DNA of 64,000 nt, from NCBI RefSeq assembly GCF_036345155.1, contig NZ_CP107772.1:4030001-4094000 (forward strand), written 5' to 3'. Each line of letters opens with the position of its first letter. Position 1 is the first letter of the stretch. The DNA is from Streptomyces sp. NBC_00582. Its GTDB lineage: Bacteria > Actinomycetota > Actinomycetes > Streptomycetales > Streptomycetaceae. This document shows, in pieces, positions 40,052 through 48,354 of this stretch. Position numbers and translations under genes: made by a program. The notes under the pieces were generated by a model, which worked only from the letters and a program-made list of their open reading frames with translations, had not been told where the DNA came from and ran no database searches.

Positions 40052-40714
40052 CTAGACCACGTACGCGGCGATGTCCTTCACCACGGAGAACCCGAGCCCA
40101 TAAGCGCTCATCCCTCTCCCGTACGCCCCGAGATGCACCCCCTGCTCGGTGGATCCGGCCAGCACCCACCCGAACCCCGACTCGCGGTAGTGGAACGGCA
40201 TCGGCACCCCGTCCACCGGCAGGGAGAGGCTGGACCACTCCGGCCCGGAAAGATCGTCGGCCAGGGCCCACGCCGTCTCTGTCTGCTGGTCCAGCCAGTC
40301 GTCCCGCAGGCTGTGGTCCATCTGCCCCGGCCAGGTGAAGGACAGCAGTCCCACCCCCGCCAGCCAGGCCGCCGAGGATACCGAGGTGGCCTCCAGCAGC
40401 CCCGTCCCGTCGGCGCTCCGCCGGGACGGATTCGCCGCGACGGTCACGACGACCGCGAACCTCCCCCGGTCCTCCCCGGCCGTCTCGTGCCGTACGGAGG
40501 GTTCGTCACCGTGTCCGATGGACCCGTGTTCCACGGCTCCGTCGGCCGCCGTCCCGACCTGCATCAGCCAGCGCGGCCCCGTGAAGGCCTCGTCGAGGCC
40601 GTACCACGGGAAGGGCGCCTCCAGGTAGCCGTCGACGGTGCGCCGAGCGGAGGGGACCTGCTGTCCACCCTCCGCGGCCGGCGCCTGTTCGACTGCCCGA
40701 CTCGTCGTCTCCAT
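40052..40714 (-). CDS. Hypothetical protein of unknown function
   Basis: A 220-residue protein. After a polar N-terminus it has EAPFPWYGLDEAFTGPRWLMQVG, a low-complexity acidic loop, then a region with WADDLSG...SLSLPVDGVPMPFHYRESGFGWVLAGS and GAYGRGMSAYGLGFSVV. No signal peptide, no membrane helix, no recognisable domain. ATG 40714 has GAGGAGG 11 bases upstream; a longer frame (to 40819) is less likely. It lies downstream of tatB in the same direction, with a 136-bp gap. Confidence 0.65.
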   Translation of the reverse strand: METTSRAVEQAPAAEGGQQVPSARRTVDGYLEAPFPWYGLDEAFTGPRWLMQVGTAADGAVEHGSIGHGDEPSVRHETAGEDRGRFAVVVTVAANPSRRSADGTGLLEATSVSSAAWLAGVGLLSFTWPGQMDHSLRDDWLDQQTETAWALADDLSGPEWSSLSLPVDGVPMPFHYRESGFGWVLAGSTEQGVHLGAYGRGMSAYGLGFSVVKDIAAYVV

Positions 40715-40850
40715 GTGCCCGGACGCCTCCTCGCTCTCGACGGAACGGTCCGGCCCGCCCCCCTTCGGGCGTACTCGTCCGCTCCGCACAACAACCAGGC
40801 AGCATAGCCACCCGGTCACGAACAGCGGGGAAGTGGCCAGAGGGCCGAGA

Positions 40851-41279
40851 TCACGTGGCGTCGAAATCGTAGGGCGGACGCTCGTCCTTGCCCGGGTCCT
40901 CGGGCTTCTTCGTCATGTCGATGCGCCCGCCGGACGAGCCCGTGGAGGAGTCCGTGTCACGGCTGTGGACGGCCTCGGTGACCTCGGCCATCTCCTTCTT
41001 GATGTCGAAGCCGTTACGGATCTCCTTCAGCCCCAGCTCGTCGTTGTCCAACTGCTTGCGGATGAACGTCTTGGGGTTGAGGTCCTCGAACTCGAAGTCC
41101 TTGAACTCCGGTCCCAGTTCGGCGCGGATGTCCTGCTTGGCGCTCTCCGAGAACTCACGGATCTTCCGGACGGTACGCATCACGTCCTGGATGACCTTCG
41201 GGAGCTTGTCCGGACCGAAGACGAGCACGGCCAGGACGACGATCGTCACCAGCTCGAGCGGTCCTATGTCATTGAACAC
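40851..41279 (-). CDS. tatB: Twin-arginine translocase subunit TatB
   Basis: A 142-residue protein with the TatA/B pattern. A short N-terminal transmembrane helix (residues 7-22, LELVTIVVLAVLVFGP) is followed by the FGPDKLPKVI hinge and a long amphipathic helix with a charged tail. It is the receptor subunit of the Tat pathway with TatC. The start is GTG 41279 with AAGGAG seven bases upstream. It is the last gene of the sigE-rseA-htrA-tatB arrangement shared with mycobacteria, but the 226-bp gap to htrA suggests its own promoter. Confidence 0.93.
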   Translation of the reverse strand: MFNDIGPLELVTIVVLAVLVFGPDKLPKVIQDVMRTVRKIREFSESAKQDIRAELGPEFKDFEFEDLNPKTFIRKQLDNDELGLKEIRNGFDIKKEMAEVTEAVHSRDTDSSTGSSGGRIDMTKKPEDPGKDERPPYDFDAT

Positions 41280-41505
41280 CTGAAGCTCCTTGGGATGTCC
41301 GCGGTCCTCGGCCCTCGGCGGTCAGGTCAGGTCTTCCGTGGTCCGGGCCGGGTCCACGGTACCTGTCACACCTGTCCGACCGGTACCGTCCCGCGCTGCC
41401 CGACCGGGTGCACGCGGCCGGTTTTCCGCGTTGTTTGCCTTGTCGGACGGGGTTTCGGGGTCCGATCTGTGAGGTTTCTGTCAATCGCTGTGCACAGCCT
41501 GCCGC

Positions 41506-43461
41506 TCAGTCGCCCTCAGCCGATCCCAGGACCAGGGAGAGCGTACGTTCCTTTCCGTCACGTTCGACGGTCAGTTCCAGGCGGTCGCCGGGGCGGTGGG
41601 CGCGGGCCTTGACGATCAGCTCGTTGCCGGAGTGGACCCGGGTGCCGTCGACCTCGGTGATGACGTCCCCCGCCTTGATCCCGGCCAGGGCGCCGGGGCC
41701 GCCCGGGGTGACCGGGGCGCCGGCGTCGCCGCCCCTGGTGCTGACCCGGGCGCCGTCGCCCGCGTAGTCCAGGTCGAGGGTGACGCCGATGACCGGGTGG
41801 GTCGCGTGACCGGTGTTGATCAGCTCCTCGGCGACGCGTTTGCCCTGGTTGACGGGGATGGCGAAGCCGAGGCCGATCGAGCCGGCCTCGCCGTCGCCGG
41901 AGTCGGGGCCGTCGACGGCGGAGCGGATGGCGGAGTTGATGCCGATGACCCGGCCCTCGGTGTCGAGGAGGGGGCCGCCGGAGTTGCCGGGGTTGATGGG
42001 CGCGTCGGTCTGCAACGCGTCGACGTACGACACATCGCTCGCGTCGCCGCTGTCGCCGCCGGCCGTGATGGGGCGTTCCTTGGCGCTGATGATGCCGGAG
42101 GTGACCGTGCCCTCCAGGTCGAAGGGGGCGCCGATGGCGACGACCGGGTCCCCGACCTGGACGCTGTCGGAGTTGCCGAGGGGCAGCGGTTTCAGCCCAC
42201 TGACGCCTCTGACCTTGACGACGGCGAGGTCGTAGCCGCTGTCCCGGCCGACGACCTCCGCCTCGGCGGTCTGGCCGCCGTTGAAGACGACGGTTATCTC
42301 GCCGTCGCTCCCGGCGGGCTCGACGACGTGGTTGTTGGTGAGGATGTGACCGCGGGTGTCGAGGACGAACCCGGTGCCCGTGCCGGACTCCTCGCTGCCG
42401 CTGACGTGCAGGGTGACGACGCTGGGCAGGGCGCGGGCCGCGATCCCCGCGACACTGTCCGCGGCCCTCCCGGTGGGCTCCGCGGAGGCCTGCGGCAGCT
42501 CCACCCCACCGAACCCGCCCCGGCGCTCCAGCTGAGCCCCCACGACCCCGCCGAGCACCCCGGACACCAACGCCAGAGCCAACGCTCCCCCGGCGATCCG
42601 CTTCCGCACCTGCCGCCGCCGCGCATCCTCACCGAGCACGGCGGCCCCGGTCTGATGCAGGGGGCCGACGGGGACGGGAGCCCAGGGGTCGTAGCGACGC
42701 CAGGGGTTGTCCGAGGGGGTGGGGGGCGCCGGGAGTGTCCGGGCTTCGGAAGCCGAAGGGAGCGACGCGGGAAACCCGGGGGACACCGGGCCCCCGGATC
42801 CCTCCGCACCACCGGATGCCGCCAGGCCGGATACGTCGGCAGGCGCTGCCTGGGGTGCTACGGCCGGAGCCGACGAGGGAGGCACGGGGACCCCGGGTGC
42901 CCCCAAGCCGGGCGCGGGCGCTGCCTCGGGTGCTACCGCCGGAGCCGACGGGACAGGCACGGAAGCCCCCGGGAGCCCGGGTGCCACCAAGCCGGGCGCG
43001 GGCGCTGCCTCGGGTGCTACCGCCGGAGCCGACGGGACAGGCACGGAAGCCCCCGGGAGCCCGGGTGCCGTCAGGTCGGGTGCGGTGGCGACGCCCGCGG
43101 CGGGCTCCGCCGCGGGCGGTACGGCGGGCGGCGTGCCCTGGGACAGCGTCGTCGCCGGGTGCTGGACGGGTGGGGCGGGGGCCCAGGGGCCCGGATGGCC
43201 GTAGGGCGGGGTGCTGTAGGAGTCGGGGTCGTGCAACGGCCTGGGAGGCTCCTCGGTGACCGGCGCGGGAGCGACAGGCGCCGCCTCGGCGGACGGCGTT
43301 ACGGCCTGCTCCTCGGCAGCCACGTCACCCGCTTCCACCGGCGGGCTCCCCGGCCCCCCGGCCTCGCCCGCGCCCCCGGTGCTCAAGGGCAGGTCCAGCT
43401 CGTAGTCCCCCGCACCCGCCTCCCCGGCCTTGCCGCCGGAGGCCCCCGTCCCCTCGTCCAT
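41506..43461 (-). CDS. htrA: HtrA/DegP-type membrane-anchored serine protease
   Basis: A 651-residue protein. Residues 1-280 are Pro/Ala/Gly-rich and cytoplasmic and contain 28-residue direct repeats. One transmembrane helix (about 285-310) is followed by a trypsin-like domain with His in TNNHVV (about 376), Asp in SGYDLAVVKV (about 410) and Ser in NPGNSGGP (about 491). A C-terminal PDZ domain (AGIKAGDVITEVDG) completes it. The protease should degrade or refold misfolded exported proteins. It is preceded by the anti-sigma and sigma genes, so control by envelope stress is expected. The start is ATG 43461, with GGGGAG upstream. Confidence 0.93.
   Translation of the reverse strand: MDEGTGASGGKAGEAGAGDYELDLPLSTGGAGEAGGPGSPPVEAGDVAAEEQAVTPSAEAAPVAPAPVTEEPPRPLHDPDSYSTPPYGHPGPWAPAPPVQHPATTLSQGTPPAVPPAAEPAAGVATAPDLTAPGLPGASVPVPSAPAVAPEAAPAPGLVAPGLPGASVPVPSAPAVAPEAAPAPGLGAPGVPVPPSSAPAVAPQAAPADVSGLAASGGAEGSGGPVSPGFPASLPSASEARTLPAPPTPSDNPWRRYDPWAPVPVGPLHQTGAAVLGEDARRRQVRKRIAGGALALALVSGVLGGVVGAQLERRGGFGGVELPQASAEPTGRAADSVAGIAARALPSVVTLHVSGSEESGTGTGFVLDTRGHILTNNHVVEPAGSDGEITVVFNGGQTAEAEVVGRDSGYDLAVVKVRGVSGLKPLPLGNSDSVQVGDPVVAIGAPFDLEGTVTSGIISAKERPITAGGDSGDASDVSYVDALQTDAPINPGNSGGPLLDTEGRVIGINSAIRSAVDGPDSGDGEAGSIGLGFAIPVNQGKRVAEELINTGHATHPVIGVTLDLDYAGDGARVSTRGGDAGAPVTPGGPGALAGIKAGDVITEVDGTRVHSGNELIVKARAHRPGDRLELTVERDGKERTLSLVLGSAEGD
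42821..43090 (-). repeat. 84-bp tandem repeat in the htrA cytoplasmic region
   Basis: Units starting at 42905 and 42989 are identical over about 81 bases, and a diverged unit precedes them. They encode PGLPGASVPVPSAPAVAPEA and the next residues, and keep the frame (28 codons). Confidence 0.85.
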
Positions 43462-43494
43462 GCTCTCCCCACAGTCGGACCCGGTCACGGCTGG

Positions 43495-43528
43495 GTGAAC
43501 CCCGCCTCCTGGATTCAACCAGGTTCAC
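43495..43528. promoter_or_regulatory. Nested inverted repeat between rseA-like gene and htrA
   Basis: Outer arms GTGAACC (43495-43501) and GGTTCAC (43522-43528) enclose an inner stem CCTGG/CCAGG (43508-43512 and 43519-43523). It lies 34 bases before the htrA start and could be an operator or an attenuating hairpin. Confidence 0.35.
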
Positions 43529-43552
43529 GGCACACCGGTCGCGGGGACCGGG

Positions 43553-44500
43553 TCAGCGGAGGTCCCGCGGGGACGGGGAGGCGGTGGGGGCGGAGGTGGT
43601 GTCGGGGACGGGCGCGGCGAGCAGGGCGGGGCCGGAGATCTCGGGGGCGGTGGCCCACGAGGTCACGGCGATCGGCGGCGTCGTACCGAGCGGACGTATC
43701 AGAGGGGACATGGCGGCCGCTCCGGCCATCACCGGGGCGGTGAGCCGGTGCAGCGCCGTCTGCTCCGCGTGTCCGGAGGCCGGGGAGGGCACACCGGGCA
43801 GCAGCGGGGCGGAGACCTCGGTGGGCGCCGCGGGCGTGCCGAGGAGCTGGCCGCCCTGGGCGAGCAGCGGTCCGGTGGACCGGCGCCGCTGGTTCTCGGG
43901 CGCCGAGGCTGAGCCCGGGGAGCGGGCCGGTGTCACATTGCTGCCGCCGCTCCCGCCCCGCGCGTCCGCGGCGGTGTCGACCGGCGCACCGGTGTTCATC
44001 CCGCCCAGCGCGATCGCGGCCAGCGACACCGCGCCGGCGGCGACGAAGGCGAACCGCATGCCCCGGGAGCGCTCGCTGTCACGGCCGACGGGGTGGATGC
44101 GGAAGCCGCGGTCGGCGGGCGGCAGCGCGGAGCCGTGCTCACGGGCCGGCACATAGCCGAAGGAGAACGGCTCGTCCCCGCTCATTCCGAAGACGCCGTC
44201 ACCGAAGCCTCCCCTGCCCAGCGGCGTACTGCCGCCGTCCGGGTCACCTCCTCCGGGGAGCCCCTGGAGACGGGCCAGGAAGCTCTCGGAGGGTGCGGGC
44301 GGGGCCACTTCCGCGAAGACGTTCTTCAGCCGGCGCTGGGCGTCGACCTCGGCCTTGCACTTCGGACAGGTCGCCACATGCGCCAGGACCCGCTCACGGG
44401 TGTCATGACCGAGCTCACCGTCCACCAGGGCGGAGAGCCGGTCTCCCAGATGCTGCTCCGCGAGGAGCCCCTCAGCGGGGTTGCGTCGAGTTCCACTCAC
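43553..44500 (-). CDS. Zinc-finger anti-sigma factor for the SigE-type sigma factor
   Basis: A 315-residue single-pass membrane protein. The N-terminal ZAS domain has the ligand motif HVATCPKC (H-x3-C-x2-C, about 41-48) and [10 protein letters not shown] hydrophobic segment (about 150-170, [18 protein letters not shown]) separates it from a Pro/Ala/Ser-rich extracytoplasmic part. It should bind and hold the upstream sigma factor until stress, like mycobacterial RseA. The start GTG 44500 overlaps the sigma stop by four bases (GTGA), so translation is coupled and the stoichiometry fixed. Confidence 0.88.
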   Translation of the reverse strand: MSGTRRNPAEGLLAEQHLGDRLSALVDGELGHDTRERVLAHVATCPKCKAEVDAQRRLKNVFAEVAPPAPSESFLARLQGLPGGGDPDGGSTPLGRGGFGDGVFGMSGDEPFSFGYVPAREHGSALPPADRGFRIHPVGRDSERSRGMRFAFVAAGAVSLAAIALGGMNTGAPVDTAADARGGSGGSNVTPARSPGSASAPENQRRRSTGPLLAQGGQLLGTPAAPTEVSAPLLPGVPSPASGHAEQTALHRLTAPVMAGAAAMSPLIRPLGTTPPIAVTSWATAPEISGPALLAAPVPDTTSAPTASPSPRDLR

Positions 44501-45267
44501 GCGGTCGCGCCCCCTCCTCCCAGAGCGGGCACCCGGGCCGCGAAGGAGCGGCGCTCGGCGCGCGCCTTCGGGGAGCGGTGCGCGAGGGCCTTGCGGAGCT
44601 GCGAGCGGCCGCGGTGGATGCGCGAGCGGACCGTGCCCAGCTTGACGCCGAGCGTCGCGGCGATCTCCTCGTACGACAGTCCTTCGATGTCGCACAGGAC
44701 GACCGCGGCGCGGAACTCGGGCGCGAGGGTGTCGAGGGCCTGCTGGACGTCCGCGTCGAAGTGGGCGTCGTTGAAGACCTGCTGCGGGGTGGGTTCCTTG
44801 CTGGCCAGCCGCTCGGCCGCGTCCTCGCCGAGCGCGTCGAAGCGGATGCGCTGCTTGCGGCGGACCATGTCCAGGAACAGGTTGGTGGTGATGCGGTGCA
44901 GCCAGCCCTCGAAGGTGCCGGGCGTGTACGTCGACAGGGAGCGGAAGACGCGGACGAAGACCTCCTGCGTGAGGTCCTCGGCGTCGTGCTGGTTGCCGGT
45001 GAGACGGTAGGCGAGCCGGTAGACCCGGCCGCTGTGCATGCTGACGATCTCCTCCCAGGTGGGCGGAGTCCACGCCTGCCCGTCCGCGTCGGTGGAGAAG
45101 GTCGCGGTCTGGGCGTAGTCGCCGGCGTGACGGTGGTCAGCGGTGTCGTTCACGGATTTCGGCCTGCCCGCCGATCCGAGGAAGCGCCGCAGCACTCCTC
45201 CCCGATCCACAGGCGCAGCCGCACCTCCCCTGTCGGCTCTGGTGGTGTCCAGTGGAGCCCCTACCAT
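44497..45267 (-). CDS. sigE: ECF RNA polymerase sigma factor, SigE type
   Basis: A 256-residue ECF sigma factor. Region 2 covers [29 protein letters not shown] (quoted by its ends, about 95-125) and region 4 [20 protein letters not shown]. The long acidic N-terminal arm and the length match mycobacterial SigE (257 residues), as does the order sigE-anti-sigma-htrA-tatB with a divergent methyltransferase. It is not the gene called sigE in S. coelicolor cell-wall stress work. The start is ATG 45267 after GAGGTG; an upstream in-frame ATG at 45384 exists. Expected regulon: envelope stress genes, including its own operon. Confidence 0.9.
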   Translation of the reverse strand: MVGAPLDTTRADRGGAAAPVDRGGVLRRFLGSAGRPKSVNDTADHRHAGDYAQTATFSTDADGQAWTPPTWEEIVSMHSGRVYRLAYRLTGNQHDAEDLTQEVFVRVFRSLSTYTPGTFEGWLHRITTNLFLDMVRRKQRIRFDALGEDAAERLASKEPTPQQVFNDAHFDADVQQALDTLAPEFRAAVVLCDIEGLSYEEIAATLGVKLGTVRSRIHRGRSQLRKALAHRSPKARAERRSFAARVPALGGGGATA

Positions 45268-45417
45268 AGCCACCTCGCCCGTTAGCTCCGGATAAGCGGT
45301 TTTACGAGAATTTGATCTGTGCTGATACGGCTCATACGGCTGCGTCAGCACTTGCTCGGCGTCTCGTCCCTCGTCGTGATCCAACTGTGTCCCCCGCTCG
45401 TCGTTCCCATCCCTTCA

Positions 45418-45443
45418 AACGCCCGGTCCCATCTGCGGGTTCC
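45418..45443 (-). promoter_or_regulatory. Candidate autoregulatory ECF promoter of the sigma factor gene
   Basis: On the minus strand GGAACC (45443-45438) and CGTT (45421-45418) are separated by exactly 16 bases, the classic ECF -35/-10 pattern. Transcription would start near 45410, leaving about 140 untranslated bases before ATG 45267. Confidence 0.6.
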
Positions 45444-45497
45444 CGGCACCAACGGATACAGTCACGCCCAGGCAACCAGCGGGGACAGGAGAGGGTC

Positions 45498-46130
45498 ATT
45501 ACCGGCAACCGGCAGGCAAGCTGGGCGTTCGCCGACGCCTATGCCGCCGAGGACGACGCGCTGCGCTGGGCCCGCGACCGGGCCCGTGAGGCAGGGCTGC
45601 GCTCGGTGTCGCCCAGCACCGGCGCCGCGCTGCGGCTGCTCGCCGCCACCGTGGACGCGAAGGCGGTCGCGGAGATCGGTACCGGCACCGGCGTCTCCGG
45701 GATCCACCTGCTGTACGGCATGCGTCCCGACGGTGTCCTGACCACCGTCGACCCCGAGCCGGAGCACCAGCAGTTCGCCCGGCAGGCCTTCCGCGCCTGC
45801 GGCTTCGCCAGCAACCGGGCCCGCTTCATTCCCGGCCGCGCGCTGGACGTCCTGCCCCGTCTCGCGGACGCCGGCTACGACCTCGTCTTCTGCGACGGCG
45901 ACCGGCTGGAGTTCCTCGACTATCTCGCTGAATCGTTGCGCCTGCTGCGCCCGGGCGGGCTCGTCGTCTTCGAGGGGGTCTTCGCCAACGGCCGCACGGT
46001 CGACTCCGGCCCGCAGCCCACGGAGGTCATAAGGATCCGGGAGCTGCTGCGGGCGGTGCGCGAGAGCCAGGAACTGGTGCCGTCCCTGTTGCCCGTGGGC
46101 GACGGGCTGCTGTGCGCGGTCAAGCGCTGA
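45498..46130 (+). CDS. SAM-dependent O-methyltransferase
   Basis: A class I methyltransferase of about 210 residues. Its SAM loop is VAEIGTGTGVSGIHLLYGM, followed by TTVDPEPEHQQFARQAFR and the acidic VFCDGDRLEFLDYL. It resembles Rv1220c and catechol-O-methyltransferase-like enzymes, often metal dependent; the substrate is unknown. The start is unclear. No ATG, GTG or TTG lies at the expected place, whereas ATT 45498 has AGGAG at a good distance. The nearest in-frame GTG (45387) would add 37 unconserved-looking residues. It is divergent from the sigma gene, as in mycobacteria. Confidence 0.85.
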   Translation: MTGNRQASWAFADAYAAEDDALRWARDRAREAGLRSVSPSTGAALRLLAATVDAKAVAEIGTGTGVSGIHLLYGMRPDGVLTTVDPEPEHQQFARQAFRACGFASNRARFIPGRALDVLPRLADAGYDLVFCDGDRLEFLDYLAESLRLLRPGGLVVFEGVFANGRTVDSGPQPTEVIRIRELLRAVRESQELVPSLLPVGDGLLCAVKR

Positions 46131-46166
46131 CCACTGGGCCGTACGGGCGAGGTACCCGCGGCAAAA

Positions 46167-46204
46167 CAGTCGCCCCGGCATCCAAGGGGATGCCGGGGCG
46201 ACTG
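46167..46204. terminator. Bidirectional intrinsic terminator
   Basis: A 17-bp perfect stem (46167-46183 with 46188-46204) and a 4-base loop. The minus-strand copy is followed by TTTT. It separates the convergent methyltransferase and DUF3117 genes. Confidence 0.93.
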
Positions 46205-46226
46205 AAAGGGTATGGTCGCTTGCGCG

Positions 46227-46394
46227 TCAGCCGACGACCTTCTTGAGGGCGTCGCCGAGCGCGTCGGCCTCGTCAGGGGTCAGCTCGACGACGAGCCGAC
46301 CGCCGCCTTCGAGCGGAACGCGCATGACGATGCCCCGCCCCTCCTTGGTCACCTCGAGCGGGCCATCGCCCGTCCGCGGCTTCATGGCCGCCAT
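46227..46394 (-). CDS. DUF3117 conserved small protein
   Basis: A 55-residue protein: MAAMKPRTGDGPLEVTKEGR at its start and DALGDALKKVVG at its end. This is one of the most conserved short actinobacterial proteins (Rv1211 type). It starts at ATG 46394 with GGAAGGGG upstream. The function is unknown; the size and charge suggest a small beta-sheet nucleic-acid or protein-binding module. Confidence 0.93.
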   Translation of the reverse strand: MAAMKPRTGDGPLEVTKEGRGIVMRVPLEGGGRLVVELTPDEADALGDALKKVVG

Positions 46395-46751
46395 GCTCGT
46401 TCCCCTTCCTGAAACCAGCTCACGTCAAAAGCCGACGGCCCTGGCAGGGCACGCGCGATCCTGCGTGGGACACGCGACACCGGCATCGAACACATTGCTT
46501 CCAAGCCATTATCCCGCATCTCAGGACCCGATGACCAACATCAGTAGGCATCGCTTGGGCAACGCACGCGAGCAAAACCACTCAATTCGGCGATGTGACT
46601 GCGATACTGCGCCGCCGCGCGGACAGCCGCGGTCCGTACCCGGCGTCGATTTCTTTGACGCAGGTCACACGTCACGTCCGGTCCTCGGACGCCATGCTGT
46701 TCTCTGGTAACCGAGCCGACACACAAGCCGACACGCATAAGGGGATACGTC
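46395..46751 (+). promoter_or_regulatory. Divergent 357-bp region before the enoyl-CoA hydratase gene
   Basis: No gene is seen. It must hold promoters for the DUF3117 gene and the hydratase. TTGACG at about 46655 is a good -35 for the rightward gene, but I cannot place a convincing -10. A short direct repeat GCCGACAC occurs just before the ribosome-binding site AAGGGG. Confidence 0.4.
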
Positions 46752-47543
46752 ATGGCCGACACCGTGCTCTACGAGGTGAGCGACGGGCTCGCGACGATCA
46801 CGCTGAACCGCCCGGAGGCGATGAACGCGCTGAACATCGCGACCAAGGTCGCCCTGCGGGACGCGGCGCGCGCGGCGGCGGACGACGCGGGGGTGCGGGC
46901 GGTGCTGCTGACCGCGGCCGGGGAGCGGGCGTTCTGCGTCGGCCAGGACCTCAAGGAGCACATCGGGCTGCTGGCCGAGGGCTCCGGGCACGTCATGAGC
47001 ACGGTCAAGGAGCACTACAACCCGGTCGTGCGGGCGCTGACGGAGGCGGCGAAGCCGGTCGTCGCCGCGGTGAACGGGGTCGCGGCGGGTGCCGGTTTCG
47101 GGTTCGCGCTGGCGGCGGACTACCGCGTCGTCGCCGATACGGCGTCCTTCAACACGTCGTTCGCGGGGGTCGCGCTGACCGCCGACTCCGGTGTCTCCTG
47201 GACGCTGCCCCGGGTGGTCGGGCCGGGACGGGCGACCGATCTGCTGCTGTTCCCGCGGAACATCTCGGCGCAGGAGGCGTACGAGCTGGGGATCGCGAAC
47301 CGGGTGGTGCCGGGCGCGGAGCTGCGGGTCGAGGCCGAGAGGATCGCGCGGACGTTGGCCTCGGGGCCGACCGTCGCCTACGCGGCGCTCAAGGAGGCCG
47401 TCGCGTTCGGGCTCTCGCACTCGCTGTCGGAGACCTTGGAGAAGGAGGACGAGTTGCAGACGCGTGCCGGTGCGTCCGAGGACCACGCCATCGCCGTCTC
47501 GGCATTTGTGAAGAAGGAGACGCCTCGGTATCTGGGGCGCTGA
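46752..47543 (+). CDS. Enoyl-CoA hydratase/isomerase family protein
   Basis: A 263-residue crotonase-fold protein. The CoA-binding region is LNRPEAMNALN, and the oxyanion-hole segments are FCVGQDLKEH and NGVAAGAGFGFALAADYR. The catalytic positions read ALTADSGVSW, with Asp where hydratases have Glu, so it is closer to PaaG/EchA-type isomerases than to a typical hydratase. It is likely to act in fatty or aromatic acyl-CoA breakdown. ATG 46752 has AAGGGG upstream. It is monocistronic, followed by repeat copy D. Confidence 0.9.
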   Translation: MADTVLYEVSDGLATITLNRPEAMNALNIATKVALRDAARAAADDAGVRAVLLTAAGERAFCVGQDLKEHIGLLAEGSGHVMSTVKEHYNPVVRALTEAAKPVVAAVNGVAAGAGFGFALAADYRVVADTASFNTSFAGVALTADSGVSWTLPRVVGPGRATDLLLFPRNISAQEAYELGIANRVVPGAELRVEAERIARTLASGPTVAYAALKEAVAFGLSHSLSETLEKEDELQTRAGASEDHAIAVSAFVKKETPRYLGR

Positions 47544-47572
47544 GCTCGTGCGGCGGGTGCGGGTGTGCTGTG

Positions 47573-47599
47573 GCTGGTCGCGCAGTTCCCCGCGCCCCT
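47573..47599 (-). repeat. Dispersed GGGGCGCGGGGAAC repeat, copy D (short form, reverse)
   Basis: GGGGCGCGGGGAACTGCGCG, then ACCAGC, on the minus strand. It ends at the TA that abuts the palindromic element at 47601. Confidence 0.8.
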
Positions 47600-47600
47600 A

Positions 47601-47773
47601 GGCCGTGTCTGACAATTCCCGTCGTCGCCCGGAGGGCGGCCTGGCGGCGTCAGGTGCGTGCTCTCGGCGTGCCGGGCGTAGACCCTCGTACTGGGCGTAC
47701 TAGGGTCTGCGCCCGGTGCGCCGAGAGTGCGTGCATGGCGTCGCGAGGCAGACGGGAATTGTCAGACACGGCC
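47601..47773. mobile_element. 173-bp palindromic MITE-like element with TA flanks
   Basis: Perfect 23-bp terminal inverted repeats (47601-47623 and 47751-47773), starting GGCCGTGTCTGACAATTCCC, are flanked on both sides by TA. The inside is also an imperfect palindrome centred near 47692. There is no coding capacity. TA target use and end structure resemble non-autonomous IS630/Tc1-type elements. It sits directly at the tag stop codon. Confidence 0.75.
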
Positions 47774-48354
47774 TAGGGGGCGCTTCTGCTCACGCACGTG
47801 TCCAAGTGGTCGTTCACCAGGCCGGACGCCTGCATCAGGGCGTAGGCCGTCGTGGGGCCCACGAAGCGGAGGCCCTTCTTCTTCAGGGCCTTCGACAGGG
47901 CCGTCGACTCGTCCGTGACCGCCGGGACGTCCGCGAGGGTCTTCGGGACCCTGCCCGTCGTCGGGGCGTGGGACCAGATCAGGTCGTCCAGGTCGCCCGG
48001 GGCCCAGTCCAGCAGCACCCGGGCGTTGGCCAGGGTCGCGTCGATCTTGGCTCTGTTGCGGATGATGCCCTCGTCCGTGAGGAGGCGGTCGCGGTCCTCG
48101 TCGGTGAAGGCGGCCACCGAGGCGATCCGGAAGTCGGCGAAGGCCGTGCGGAAGCCCTCGCGGCGGCGCAGGATGGTGATCCAGGACAGTCCGGACTGGA
48201 AGGCCTCCAGGCTGAGGCGTTCGAAGAGGGCGTCGTCGCCGTGGACCGGGCGCCCCCACTCCTCGTCGTGGTACGGGAGGTAGTCGGGCGTGGACAGCGC
48301 CCAGGGGCAGCGCAGCGCCCCGTCCGGGCCGGCGAGGGCGGCGCCGTCGCTCAC
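47773..48354 (-). CDS. tag: DNA-3-methyladenine glycosylase I
   Basis: A 193-residue enzyme of the Tag family. The zinc-binding residues are in RCPW and YHDEEWG near the N-terminus and HLDTC near the C-terminus. The catalytic region includes LSLEAFQSGLSW and FVGPTTAYALMQA. It removes 3-methyladenine from alkylated DNA. The start is GTG 48354, overlapping the DivIVA-like gene by four bases (GTGA). The stop TAG is formed at the junction with the MITE, and the last residues after HLDTC (VSRSAP) may have been affected by the insertion. Confidence 0.93.
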   Translation of the reverse strand: MSDGAALAGPDGALRCPWALSTPDYLPYHDEEWGRPVHGDDALFERLSLEAFQSGLSWITILRRREGFRTAFADFRIASVAAFTDEDRDRLLTDEGIIRNRAKIDATLANARVLLDWAPGDLDDLIWSHAPTTGRVPKTLADVPAVTDESTALSKALKKKGLRFVGPTTAYALMQASGLVNDHLDTCVSRSAP

